Shown here piece by piece: positions 1 to 9,850 of a DNA stretch of 64,000 bases. The stretch is from Epinephelus fuscoguttatus (taxonomy: Eukaryota; Chordata; Actinopteri; Perciformes; Serranidae). The translations under genes were made by a program, and so were the position numbers. The stretch is taken from NCBI RefSeq assembly GCF_011397635.1, contig NC_064770.1:7278826-7342825 (forward strand), written 5' to 3'. How positions within the stretch are numbered: position 1 is the first letter of the stretch; every line of letters starts with the position of its first letter. The notes under the pieces were generated by a model. That model did no database searches, was not told the DNA's origin, and was given only the letters and a program-made list of their open reading frames with translations.

Positions 1-564
1 TTCCTCACCTGACCTAAACCCTATTGAGAACTTGTGGGCCCTTCTTAAACGGGAGATTTACAGGGAAGGAAAACAGTACACCTCTCTGAACAGTGTCTGG
101 GAGGCTGTGGTTGTTGCTGCACAAAAAGTTGATCGTCAACAGATCAAGAAACTGACAGACTCCATGAATGGAAGGCTTATGACCATTATTGAAAAGAAGG
201 GTGGCTATATTGGTCACTGAATTTTTTTTTTGAAATGTCAGAAATGTATGTTTGTAGATTTTGAGTTGTTTCTTTATTATTCTCACTTTAATAGATGAAA
301 ATAAACAAGTGAGATGTGAAAATTTTCATTTTTCATTTAGTTGCATAATAATTCTGTACACTAATAGTTGTCCAATAATTGTGCACACATGGATTTTCTC
401 CTAAGAAAGCCAAAACCTCACTTTTACTTATTTTCTTTTACTTACTTTTAAATATTCAAGTTTGAGGTTTATTAACATTTTGGATTGACCAAGAGCACTG
501 TAGTTGCTCAATAATAAAATTAATCCTCATAAATACAGCTTGCCTAATAATTGTGCACACAGTG
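1..564 (+). mobile_element. Tc1-like DNA transposon, 3' part
   Basis: The window opens inside a Tc1/mariner element. A transposase C terminus is followed by AT-rich sequence and an end reading TTGTGCACACAGTG, then a TA dinucleotide at 565-566 that fits a TA target site. The same AATAATTGTGCACACA motif occurs internally near 372-387 as well as at the terminus, which suggests repeated transposase-binding sites inside a long inverted repeat. The matching 5' end lies outside the window. Confidence 0.75.
2..220 (+). CDS. Tc1-like transposase, C-terminal fragment (cut by window edge)
   Basis: The frame begins with SSPDLNPIENLW, the conserved block around the third catalytic residue (E of PIEN) of Tc1-type DDE transposases. 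It ends with KKGGYIGH and a TGA stop, the usual C terminus of fish Tc1 copies. The catalytic core and DNA-binding domain lie left of the window. About 72 residues are visible without interruption, so nothing here shows the copy is dead, but most of the gene cannot be seen. It would act in the nucleus on its own inverted repeats. Confidence 0.8.
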   Translation, partial: SSPDLNPIENLWALLKREIYREGKQYTSLNSVWEAVVVAAQKVDRQQIKKLTDSMNGRLMTIIEKKGGYIGH

Positions 565-566
565 TA

Positions 567-2927
567 AAGGCTGTACACAACAGTAAGGCTATAGACATTA
601 TATTCTATTCAGGCTGGCAGAACCAGTGGCGCATCGGCTCTACAGCACACGGCACTGCTGATTAACCATTTTATTGCAGCATAGAGTGTCTGCCAGCAAC
701 CAATTACTCGCAGAGGCTTCCTACAACTTGTTTCAACGGTTTCAATTTAATCAGAAGACAAATTAAACAGGATGACTAGCCAATGTGAAATTCAAAAGAA
801 AGCATAGAATAATGTACTGAAGGAGACTGTTGTGCCATCACATTTTTTTGTGGTTTGAGAGCAAAGATCTGGTCGCTGCTGTGCAAAACACAGCAATACA
901 ATTAGGTCTGAAAAAACCCCGGGGGCAGTGCTTCACAAGGAGTCTTCGAAAGGAGCCGAGCCAGGCGTAAAACTGGAGAGAGCAGGCAGCACGGCCGCAG
1001 CAAGGCCACAGTACCTCAGTACCGCAGTAAACTCTTCAAAATCGCATTCAAAGTTGTCCATTGCAGCTACTATAGTCCGGAGATATTGCTACGCTAAATA
1101 AACAGCTGAGTTTTGTTTACAGGCTACGTCTGTGCCTGTGCCTGCCCTCCGTGGATCACAGCACAGGACGTAAACACATGATAGTTCCGTGTATCAAACT
1201 TATTCTAAAATGACTAAAAAGGACTCACACATGACTAAAAAGGACTCACACATGTTTATTTTAAACGCACGTGCAGAAATGCCATCTTCAGGGTTTCTCT
1301 AATGTTTATTTATTTGTCTTTTACTGTAGGCTACTGAACTCCTATAGAATTCAATTGTATTCGCTAAGCTAAGCCGCAATGCTAACCACTGAGACCCAGC
1401 AACTGGACGTACAGACACAAAAAAGATATCAATCATGTTGTCTCAATATGAAAATGATAGAGAAGGAGCATAACTCCCAAATCGTCTGAGTATTCCTTTA
1501 ATTATATATATTGGAGGAAAAGAGGAGTTTTTATGATTGGTGGCCTAAAGTTCAACAGTTAAGGACTTTTTTACAGAGAACATCCAGAGGAATTTGACAT
1601 GGAAATGCTTAATTCTATTTAGGTGTAGTAGAAGATTTTGATTCGGTTGAGCAACCGAAACATACACCACAATTCCAAACAGTGCAGGGAAACTTAACAC
1701 AACGTAAGAAATACAACAAAAATGAAATAAAACAAAACATAAAAACAAGGATTGCAACAGCAGAAACCATTTGATGGTTTGGACATGTTCCTGGGGCACA
1801 GGCTGTTCTTCTCAGGCAGAGCAGCAACTAAAGATAAGACAATGCATTTGTATGCTATACGCGCCAGCGATAGCTTTGACCAGAGGCATTATGTTTTCAG
1901 GTTGTCCATCCATCCATATGTACAATCCTCAAGAACACCTTAAGGGAATTTCTTCAAATTTCAAACATCTACTTGGACTTAACAATTACATTTGGTGATC
2001 AAAGGTCAAAGATGAAGGTCGCTGTGACCTGTTGTTTTTTGCCTTCTACTGTTTTTGGGACAGTAGAGGGCAAGTGGCTCTTGTTAAGCAGTTTAAAAGA
2101 ACCCCAGCAGTAAAATGCAGCTTTACAGCCAGTAGAAACAGGTTTGCTTGTTTACATGTTTTTCTAGTGATGTGGCAAAAGCGTCAGTACATGTTAATGC
2201 CACATTTGCCACCTCTGATGAATTAGTTATGAGTTACCAGCATGTCATGACTCTAATGTCATTTGGATGGACATCTTGATCCAAAGTGACTCACAATAGC
2301 TGACAAAATCCCATCCATTTTTAACATGGGTTGCCCAGTGGGAATCACAAAGCTAACCTCTGCAGCGTTAGAGTGTCTTACTCTTCCCACACAGTGCTGT
2401 GCATAAAGCAACGTCTTACCAGGCCAGCACTGTGGAATTATCATTCATGAGAAATGAAATCTGTCAAAACCAAGATAAATCTTAGTTGTCTGTTTGACTG
2501 ACTGATCAGGAAACAGAATTAGTCTGTAATAAGTTGTTTTGCATTGAGCATGCCATAAGGTCTTTCTACCAGGTTTGGTACACTGAGCTCATGTTTATTT
2601 AAGTCATCAATCACATTTTAGCAGTTTATAGCAGGGCAAGACACACTGATGTGAGAATTAAGAGTGATGGCCTGCTTTTCTTATTGTGATACCTGGAGAG
2701 AGGAAGAGATCACAAAATTAAGCCTGGAGGATGAATTGTTCACCACTGCATACACCAATGCTGTTGTGACTCAGTGCATTAGTCAGGTGGAACGCTGCTA
2801 TAGGCATTGTTGCGGCATTAAAACGTAACACCTCAGAGCTACGCAAGTTATTGTGCCATGCCTCTTTCTCTGTGTGCTTGCACTTTGCTCTGTTTGATAT
2901 AATTGTATTCTGATACTGATATTCTGT
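567..2927. other. 2.4-kb stretch with no recognised gene
   Basis: Only short open frames occur here and none resembles a known domain. The sequence contains a perfect 21-bp tandem duplication (two copies, 1210-1251) and scattered pieces that look like old dispersed repeats, for example near 1280-1500 and 2250-2450. No splice-bounded exon could be supported. Confidence 0.5.
1210..1251 (+). repeat. 21-bp direct tandem duplication
   Basis: The unit ATGACTAAAAAGGACTCACAC appears twice back to back without a mismatch, followed by a further ATG. This is a short, probably recent slippage duplication. Confidence 0.9.
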
Positions 2928-2931
2928 AGCT

Positions 2932-4931
2932 CCTCTTAAAAAGAAGTTAAAAAAGCAAAGAAAATTCGCTCCTTGGTATAACTCTCAAACCCGTAAGTTA
3001 AAACAAATATCGTGAAGGTTTGAAAGGAATTGGCGATTAACCAAACTGGAAGAATCTTGTTTAATCTGGACAGACAGTCTCAAAACTTATAAGAGGGGCC
3101 TCCGCAATGCCAGAGCAAACTATTACTCATCATTAATAGAAGACAATAAGAACAACCCCAGGTTTCTTTTCAGCACTGTAGCCAGGCTGACTGAGAGTCA
3201 AAGCTCTATTGAGCCTTGTATTCCTTTAGCCCTTAGCAGTAATGATTTTATGAGCTTTTTTAATGACAAAATTCTAACTATTAGAGGCAAAATTCATGAC
3301 CTCCTGTCCTCAGATAGTACCTATCTAACCTCAAACACAGCTGTAAAATCTAATATATATTTAGATTGCTTCTCCCCAATTTCTCTTCAAGAATTGACTG
3401 TAGTGATTTCTTCATCCAAATCATCAACGTGTCTCTTAGACCCCATCCCAACTAGGCTACTTAAGGAGGTCTTTCCTTTAGTTAACACTCATATATTAGA
3501 TATGATCAATATATCCTTATTAACAGGCTATGTACCACAATCTTTTAAGGTAGCTGTAATTAAACCTCTACTAAAAAAGCCCACCCTGGATCCAGAGGTG
3601 TTAGCCAACTATAGACCAATATCTAATCTTCCCTTTATGTCAAAGATCCTTGAGAAAGTAGTCGCAGACCAGCTGTGTGATTTTCTCCAGGATAATAATT
3701 TATTTGAGGAATTTCAGTCAGGATTTAGAGTGCATCATAGCACTGAGACAGCACTAGTTAAAATTACAAATGGCCTTCTGATTGCTTCGGACAAAGGACT
3801 TGTCTCTGTACTTGTTTTATTAGATCTTAGTGCGGCGTTTGACACTATTGACCATCAAATTCTGCTGCAGAGACTGGATCACTTAATTGGCTTAAAAGGT
3901 TCTGCACTGAGCTGGTTTAAATCTTATTTATCTGATCGTTTTCAGTTTGTTCACGTTCATAATGAATCGTCCTTACGTACCAAAGTTTGTTTTGGAGTTC
4001 CGGTTCTGTGCTCGGACCAATCCTATTTACTCTATATATGCTTCCTTTAGGTAACATCATTAGAAATCACTCTATAAATTTCCATTGTTATGCGGATGAT
4101 ACTCAGTTGTATTTATCGATGAAGCCAGAAGAAAGTAATCAATTAACTAAACTCCATAATTGCCTTAAGGACATAAAAACTTGGATGAGCACCAATTTCC
4201 TGATGTTAAATTCAGACAAAACTGAAGTTATTGTTCTTGGCCCCAAACAACTCAGAGACTCTTTATCTGATGACATAGTTTCTCTAGATGGCATTGCTCT
4301 GGCCTCTAGCACTACCGTAAGAAACCTCGGAGTAATATTTGATCAAGATTTGTCTTTTAATTCTCATTTAAAACAAACCTCACGGACTGCATTTTTTCAT
4401 CTGCGTAATATTGCGAAAATTAGGCCTATCCTGACCCAAAAAGATGCAGAAAAATTGGTCCACGCTTTTGCTACCTCTAGGCTGGATTACTGTAACTCTC
4501 TGTTATCAGGTAGCTCTAGTAAGTCCTTAAAAACTCTCCAGCTAATTCAGAATGCAGCAGCACGTGTACTAACAGGAACTAAGAAACGAGATCATATTTC
4601 TCCTGTTTTAGCTTCTCTGCACTGGCTCCCTGTAAAATCCAGAATTGAATTTAAAATCCTACTGTTAACTTATAAAGCTCTAAATGGTCAAGCTCCGTCA
4701 TATCTCAGAGAGCTCATAGTGCCTTATTATCCCACCAGAACACTGCGCTCTGAGAACGCAGGGTTACTCATGGTCCCTAAAGTCTCCAAAAGTAGATCAG
4801 GAGCCAGAGCCTTTAGCTATCAGGCTCCTCTCCTGTGGAATCATCTTCCTGTTACGGTCCGGGAGGCAGACACCGTCTCCACATTTAAGACTAGACTTAA
4901 GACTTTCCTCTTTGATAGAGCTTATAGTTAG
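2932..4931 (+). pseudogene. L2 LINE ORF2 (reverse transcriptase), broken
   Basis: The frame starts mid-protein (RKFAPWYNSQ) and reads through the linker into the RT domain. RT blocks seen are [55 protein letters not shown] and the active-site box CYADDTQLY. The C-terminal LINE region follows ([25 protein letters not shown]). Two lesions are visible: a TGA stop at 3013-3015 where related copies have Arg, and a frameshift near 3997-4010, where the GVPQGS motif has lost about 4 nt so the two halves lie in different frames. The YADD active site is intact but the gene cannot make a full protein. Confidence 0.88.
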
Positions 4932-5170
4932 GGCTGGCTCAGGCTTGCCCTGTACCATGGCTGCCGTGGTCCTGCCAGATGCCTCCTGCTGCTGTTGCTG
5001 CCATCATTAGTCATTAGTCATACTTCTACTGTTATTATACACGACTATTGTCACACATGTATACTGCCAGATATTAATACATACTTTCAACATATTGTAC
5101 CGCAGTAACCAGAACTATAACTATAATATTATTACTTTCAATAATGTTGTTGTAAGCTACTGTCATTACC

Positions 5171-5174
<4 letters not shown>

Positions 5175-5205
<31 letters not shown>
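5175..5205 (+). repeat. CT microsatellite inside the L2 3' UTR
   Basis: A run of CT dinucleotides of about 15 units ends in CTGTCTC. It lies in the 3' untranslated part of the L2 copy. Confidence 0.9.
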
Positions 5206-5210
<5 letters not shown>

Positions 5211-5685
5211 ATTGTGTCATACGGATTACTGTTAATTTGTTATGCTGATCTGTTCTGTACGACATCTATTGCACGTCTGTCCTTCCTGGAAGAGGGATCC
5301 CTCCTCAGTTGCTCTTCCTGAGGTTTCTACCGTTTTTTTTTCCCCGCTAAAGGGTTTATTTTGGGGAGTTTTTCCTTATCCGCTGCGAGGGTCATAAGGA
5401 CAGAGGGATGTCGTATGCTGTAAAGCCCTGTGAGGCAAATTGTGATTTGTGATATTGGGCTGTATAAATAAAATTGATTGATTGATTGATTGATTGATTG
5501 ATACAAAGTAAGCAGAAATACTTAGCCACACTTTGGAAATGGAACACTAAGTATTTTCAGAGTAGACTGTTTGCTATCCTCATCCCCATTAGCTACTATG
5601 CTGCTCAAGCTTTTCATTCTGGCACAGCACAGAACATATTAAATTTATAGTGATAGTGGCAGATTTACCACCTCAAATTCCTAGT

Positions 5686-5994
5686 TTATCTTTGTTTTAA
5701 CAATGGGTCCTCAATGTCATGGTGAAGCAAATGAAAGGAGGCTCTTAACACTTCGTTTCCACTTACATATGTGACTGGTGTCTGAAGATCCGTAAATATA
5801 TGGATGATGCCTCTAGTGTCCAACACAAGGAACTGCATTTCTTTATGGATGGATAGAAACCACCTGTAGCCATGGGGGGGACGCAAATTTTGTCCTTTTT
5901 TCACCATCCAGGAGTTTGGAATATGTGCTTGAAGCATTACTGGGACAGAAACAGGACCTGCCAGGTACGTAGCATGTTTTGTGAAATATTTCAT
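5686..5994 (-). other. Unrecognised 102-codon open frame
   Basis: The frame is open over 102 codons with a protein-like composition (for example GYRWFLSIHKEMQFL and IIHIFTDLQTP) and ends with a normal stop. I do not recognise a family. It lies between the L2 tail and the outer hAT-like element, with no convincing splice acceptor or promoter nearby. It could be a relic of a transposon-borne or captured gene, or chance. Confidence 0.25.
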
Positions 5995-6468
5995 TAAAAA
6001 GACGAATCATAACGACAATCTGACTGTATGTAACGTATAACCCAGGGTTGCCAACTCTCGTGCATCTGGTGTGACTGTCACTCTTTCACCATCAATGTCA
6101 CTCTCTCACACCCGTTTAAGAAATCTCACTTGAACTTAGTTTCAGTTTCAGCAAAGCTGCCCGATTAGGTAAGCTTTCGCTGGTATTCAGTTTATGTTAT
6201 GTTTTTTCTATTGACAGCATTCTGTGACCTAAGACAACAGAGCTATGGATTGAATAACGCTAGAGTATCGCTATAAGTTCACTCATTGCTTTCTACAACC
6301 ATCTAGTGGACAAACATGGGAACAGCATATAATTTTACATTAATTGGTTAATGCTGAGTTATGGCATGACCTCATTATATAGAATTGCATACAATGCATA
6401 CACTGGGTTGTTTTCAATCTCCAGGTAATTACCTGCTCATGTATGGTTACATGCCATGATCATTCCTG

Positions 6469-7091
6469 TAGGGCTGTAGTCAACCAAAGTCACACATAAT
6501 CTTCAACTAATCGATTAGAAGCAGGATGCGGGTGAGAAAAAACTCTGCTGTCTCCTGTGTGTATGGGGAAAGGGGAGGGACAGAGGGAACAGGCAAGACA
6601 AACTATCCTACGTTTAAATAACATATCAAAAATATTTGCTTGACAACTTATTATGGAGCTGGGAACAAGCCCAAATAAGCAACTACACTTTAGAAACAAG
6701 CCCAAAAAAAAATACGCGACCCGCGACTACCAATATTTGTAAGCGACTTTACAGAAAAACAAGCCCAAAGTCGCTTATAATAAGCGGACTTGGCAACACT
6801 GGTTTCAGCTCACAGAAACAGACAGGAGGTCTGTGTCACCGTGACGCTGAGCGTGAGGGTGGGCGAGTTCAACTTTATTTCAATGATGGGGTGTTTTGAA
6901 AACACCCCCATTTTCACAGGTAACTCAGCCTGTCCCCCGCTGCAGGAAATAATGGATTAATCCTGGAAAGCTACTGTAGCACCTTTCTCCTTATGAAAGT
7001 AACACAGTGATTATTCAACCAATGAGAATTTGGTCGGACGAGAGCATATCGACCAAATAATTGACTAGTCGACCAGGAGACTACAGCCCTA
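6469..7091. mobile_element. Non-autonomous hAT element with perfect 8-bp TSD
   Basis: The element begins TAGGGCTGTAGTC and ends with the exact inverse complement (13 bp). It is flanked on both sides by CATTCCTG (6461-6468 and 7092-7099), a perfect 8-bp target-site duplication diagnostic of hAT transposition. Inner end sequences contain repeated TCGACTAGTC-like motifs. It is 623 bp long with no transposase, so it must be moved in trans. Confidence 0.88.
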
Positions 7092-7208
7092 CATTCCTGG
7101 CCTTAAATTACATTCTTTAGCAGAAGCAATAAATGGCAGTTTACGTTGGTTTTCTTACTTAAATTTATCAATAGGCCTAAGGCCTACATTCTTCTCCTGG
7201 GGCTCACA

Positions 7209-7670
7209 AGCTATGTTTCCATCCAAAAGTGATCTGAATCATTGGGAAATGCGCATTAAAAGAAATCAGAAATCATGTGTGTTTCCATTAAATGTACGGA
7301 CTTTGGTGAAAACTACACACTCGCGTGGGTTTTCTGCAGAACCGGAAACAAGAAAGTCTCGCATTCTTCTTCTTCTACGTTTTCTGGCAGTTGGCAACCA
7401 GCTTGTAAATACATTATCGCCTTCCCGACCCGGAGTGCGGATATCACCATGGAGAGAGGTGCGCTACGTCAGACTTAATTCAAACATAACTGTTTCCATC
7501 CCCCGTTTTGCGAATCATCATTTTTTCGAAACAACCAAAACCTGGCTAAAGCGAGCGTATTTTAGTTTGTGCCAATCAGGGGATTTTAATTCGAATTTTG
7601 GAGTTTCCATCATAATTTTCTGATGCGATACTTCAAATGTGCATCTAAACAGACTGATGGAAACATGGCT
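7209..7670. mobile_element. Foldback MITE with GTTTCCATC termini
   Basis: The ends read AGCTATGTTTCCATC and, inverted, AGCCATGTTTCCATC (14 of 15 matching). The GTTTCCAT motif recurs internally near 7282, 7491 and 7602. The 136-codon open frame covering the element is a by-product of this repeat and resembles no protein. The superfamily was not determined and no clear TSD was seen. Confidence 0.55.
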
Positions 7671-7739
7671 ACTGATGCTTAACATTTACCATGTTTTATG
7701 ACAGAGTCTCAAAAGGCCATGTAAAATATGATAAATCAA

Positions 7740-7858
7740 CAGGGTTCCCAGGGGTCCTTGAAATTTGTCCTTGAATTTTTGTGAATTTGAAAAAAATCAT
7801 TTCAAGGCCCTGCAAATATGCATAAATGTACACAGGTCATTGAAAGTCCTTGAATTTA
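7740..7858. repeat. Fragment of a dispersed 'CAGGGTTCCC' DNA-transposon end
   Basis: The sequence starts CAGGGTTCCCAGGGGTCCTTG and continues with repeated 'CCTTGAAATTT/CCTTGAATTT' phrases. This is the typical look of the terminus of a widespread teleost hAT-like repeat. No matching opposite end was found nearby, so it appears to be a solo or truncated end. Confidence 0.4.
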
Positions 7859-8171
7859 TCTATTTCTGTGGGTGCTGCTTGTATAGCGACCGGCAGGAGG
7901 GTGAAAGTGAGCGTGCTTACTGTTGTGAGTTCTAAGTCTTTTTTTCGTCTGTATTGTTCGTGTAAATGCCCCGATCTTAGTGGCATATGTTGTGTCACTA
8001 GTTGGCTGTCTGCCTTGGGCCACTGACTGAGAGAGAGTTGGAAATGGAGCTGTTCCTGGCACTTATCTGGTGGACCTCAGTCGCTATTTCACTAGGCGTC
8101 AATGATTTCTGTCATCGTCTGCACCCTCATCCCCCCACCAGACTACATTACACTAAGGACTCTCACTGGTT

Positions 8172-9294
8172 ATGAAGGTCTTTGAAAAGATTATTAAAAG
8201 AGAGCTGGTGGACGCTGTCGAGGACATCTTAGAACCCCTACAATTTGCATATAGGAGTAAAAAAGGGGTGGATGATGCGGTTTTAACCCTTCTTAACTTT
8301 GTTTTTAAACACCTTGAAGGCCCGGCCACCCATGCACATTTACTGTTCTTAGATTTTACTTCTGCTTTTAATACAATTCAGCCCCATATTTTAGCCTCCA
8401 AATTATTAGCAAATTTTAATTTGTGCCCCAGTATTGTTGGATGGATTTTAGATTTCTTAACAGACAGATCACAACGTGTTAGAGTGAACAGTGCTCTGTC
8501 TGATGTCCTTCTCTCCTCCACTGGTTCTCTGCAGGGCTGTGTCCTCTCACCTATTTTATATATCCTGTACACTGACGACTGTAGAAGCTCACATCCAGAT
8601 AGACATGCACTTAAGTTTGCTGATGACACAGTCATAGTGAGTCTGTTACAGGGGGAGGACACAGCTCCTGGACCAGTGGTGGATGATTTTATTCATTGGT
8701 GTGATGATTCTTTTTTAAACTTAAATATGACAAAGACCAAGGACATGTGCATAGATTTCAGAAGGAACACGAACCCACCACTCTTAACAGTAATTAAGGG
8801 GGAGACTGTGGAGCGAGTCACAACCTTTAAGTACCTTGGTGTGGTCATTGACAATAAGCTGTCCTTTAATAAAAACATGGACATTGTTTACAAAAAATCA
8901 CAACAGTGACTGCACTTCCTCCGGATGCTGAACCGGTTTGGAGTGTGCAGCAAATTGATGTCAATGTTTTATTATTCAATAGTTGAATCTGTCCTGGCCT
9001 TTGCCATCATCTCCTGGTTTGGCAGCCTCTCACTAGGAGATAAAAAGAGGCTGGAACACATTGTTAAAGTTGCCAGCAAAATCATTGGTGTCGCATTACC
9101 TGATCTGCCTACAATATTTAGCAGGAGGGTAAAATCTAAGGCTCAGGACATCATACAGTGTCCTGATCATCCTCTCCATTGAACTCCTACCCTCTGGCAA
9201 GAGATTCAGATTGCCAAAGGCTAAATCAAACAGATTGAAAAATTCCTTCATAACACAAGCCATTATCCAACTTAATTTAAATTTTAAAAAATGA
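8172..9294 (+). pseudogene. Rex1-like LINE reverse transcriptase, broken
   Basis: RT motifs are visible in order: MKVFEKIIKREL, LLFLDFTSAFNTIQP, GSLQGCVLSPILY, the active-site box FADDTVI, and FKYLGVVIDNKLSF. The C-terminal region follows (FYYSIVESVLAFAIISWFG, LEHIVKVASKIIGV). A TGA stop at 8907-8909 interrupts the frame after KKSQQ. A frameshift at about 9165-9183 moves the last part (LPSGKRFRLPKAKSNRLK) to another frame, ending at a TGA at 9292-9294. The upstream endonuclease is absent. The copy is inactive. Confidence 0.82.
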
Positions 9295-9459
9295 ACAGTT
9301 ATGATGCACTCCACACTCTACTCTCAGTTGCCCTCCAGGGTATTTGTGTACTTAGCCTTCAGTGTCGTGTCAAAACTTGTGTGAATGTGCTTTCTATGTT
9401 TTTTTATGTGTTTGTTTTTTACCTACCTGCAAAGCAAATTTCCCTTTGGGGACAATAAA

Positions 9460-9497
9460 GTTGAAAGTTGAAGTTGAAAGTTGAAGTTGAAGTTGAT
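9460..9497 (+). repeat. GTTGAA-rich 3' tail of the Rex1-like LINE
   Basis: Variable repeats of GTTGAA and AAGTTGAA follow the ACAATAAAG motif. Short tandem tails like this are a usual product of LINE target-primed reverse transcription. Confidence 0.7.
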
Positions 9498-9850
9498 TTC
9501 TGTATGAAATTGCATGAAAATAGGATTTTGACATATTACTGGATTTTTTAAGTAGATGATCAATACTACCATCAGACTGATGAAACTGACCTTGATCTGC
9601 GCCGTAAAACAAATATTGAGCGTCTATGGACGTATATGGGGCTTAGGCCTATAGATATGAATATGTAAATGTGCACTCATTTATTCTGTTTACCACATGT
9701 GCATGTGAACTCTTTTAAGGTAAAAAAACAAACAAACAAAAAAACGTGCCGCCGTGTCATGTTCATGACCACGCACGCACAAGCAGATATTACGTCATAA
9801 GGTAAAATCTCACTCCAGCCCCTTGACCACAGTTGGCAACCCTGATAACC

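Larger units (their letters stand above)
2928..5502 (+). mobile_element. L2-clade LINE, 5'-truncated
   Basis: This is a non-LTR retrotransposon of the fish L2 (Maui-like) type. It has the end of the inter-domain region, a reverse transcriptase, and a 3' untranslated region with a CT-rich run (5175-5204). It ends in ATAAAATTGATTGATTGATT, the TGAT tail typical of teleost L2 copies. The endonuclease is missing, so the copy is 5'-truncated as most LINE insertions are. A clear target-site duplication was not identified. Confidence 0.88.
8145..9502 (+). mobile_element. Rex1/CR1-like LINE, 5'-truncated
   Basis: This is a second non-LTR retrotransposon family, distinct from the L2 copies. It retains only the RT and C-terminal part, then a short 3' UTR ending in ACAATAAAGTTGAAAG and a GTTGAA-type tandem tail (about 9460-9497). 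Its residue pattern (FADDTVIV, LPSGKRFRLPK) is what I associate with fish Rex1-type elements. It is inserted in the outer hAT-like element. Confidence 0.75.
6043..9844. mobile_element. Composite hAT-like element (outer shell of a nest)
   Basis: The left end reads CAGGGTTGCCAACT and the right end is its exact inverse complement (14 bp perfect). Both sides are flanked by the same six bases, ATAACC (6037-6042 and 9845-9850), as expected for a target-site duplication. CAGGG termini are typical of hAT elements. hAT TSDs are usually 8 bp, so the 6-bp match means either a 6-bp variant or two mutated positions. Inside lie another hAT element, a foldback MITE and a Rex1-like LINE. No transposase of its own was found. 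Confidence 0.6.

Noticed and set aside
7213..7623. 136-codon plus-strand frame
   Set aside because: It lies wholly inside a MITE with inverted GTTTCCATC ends and matches no protein family.
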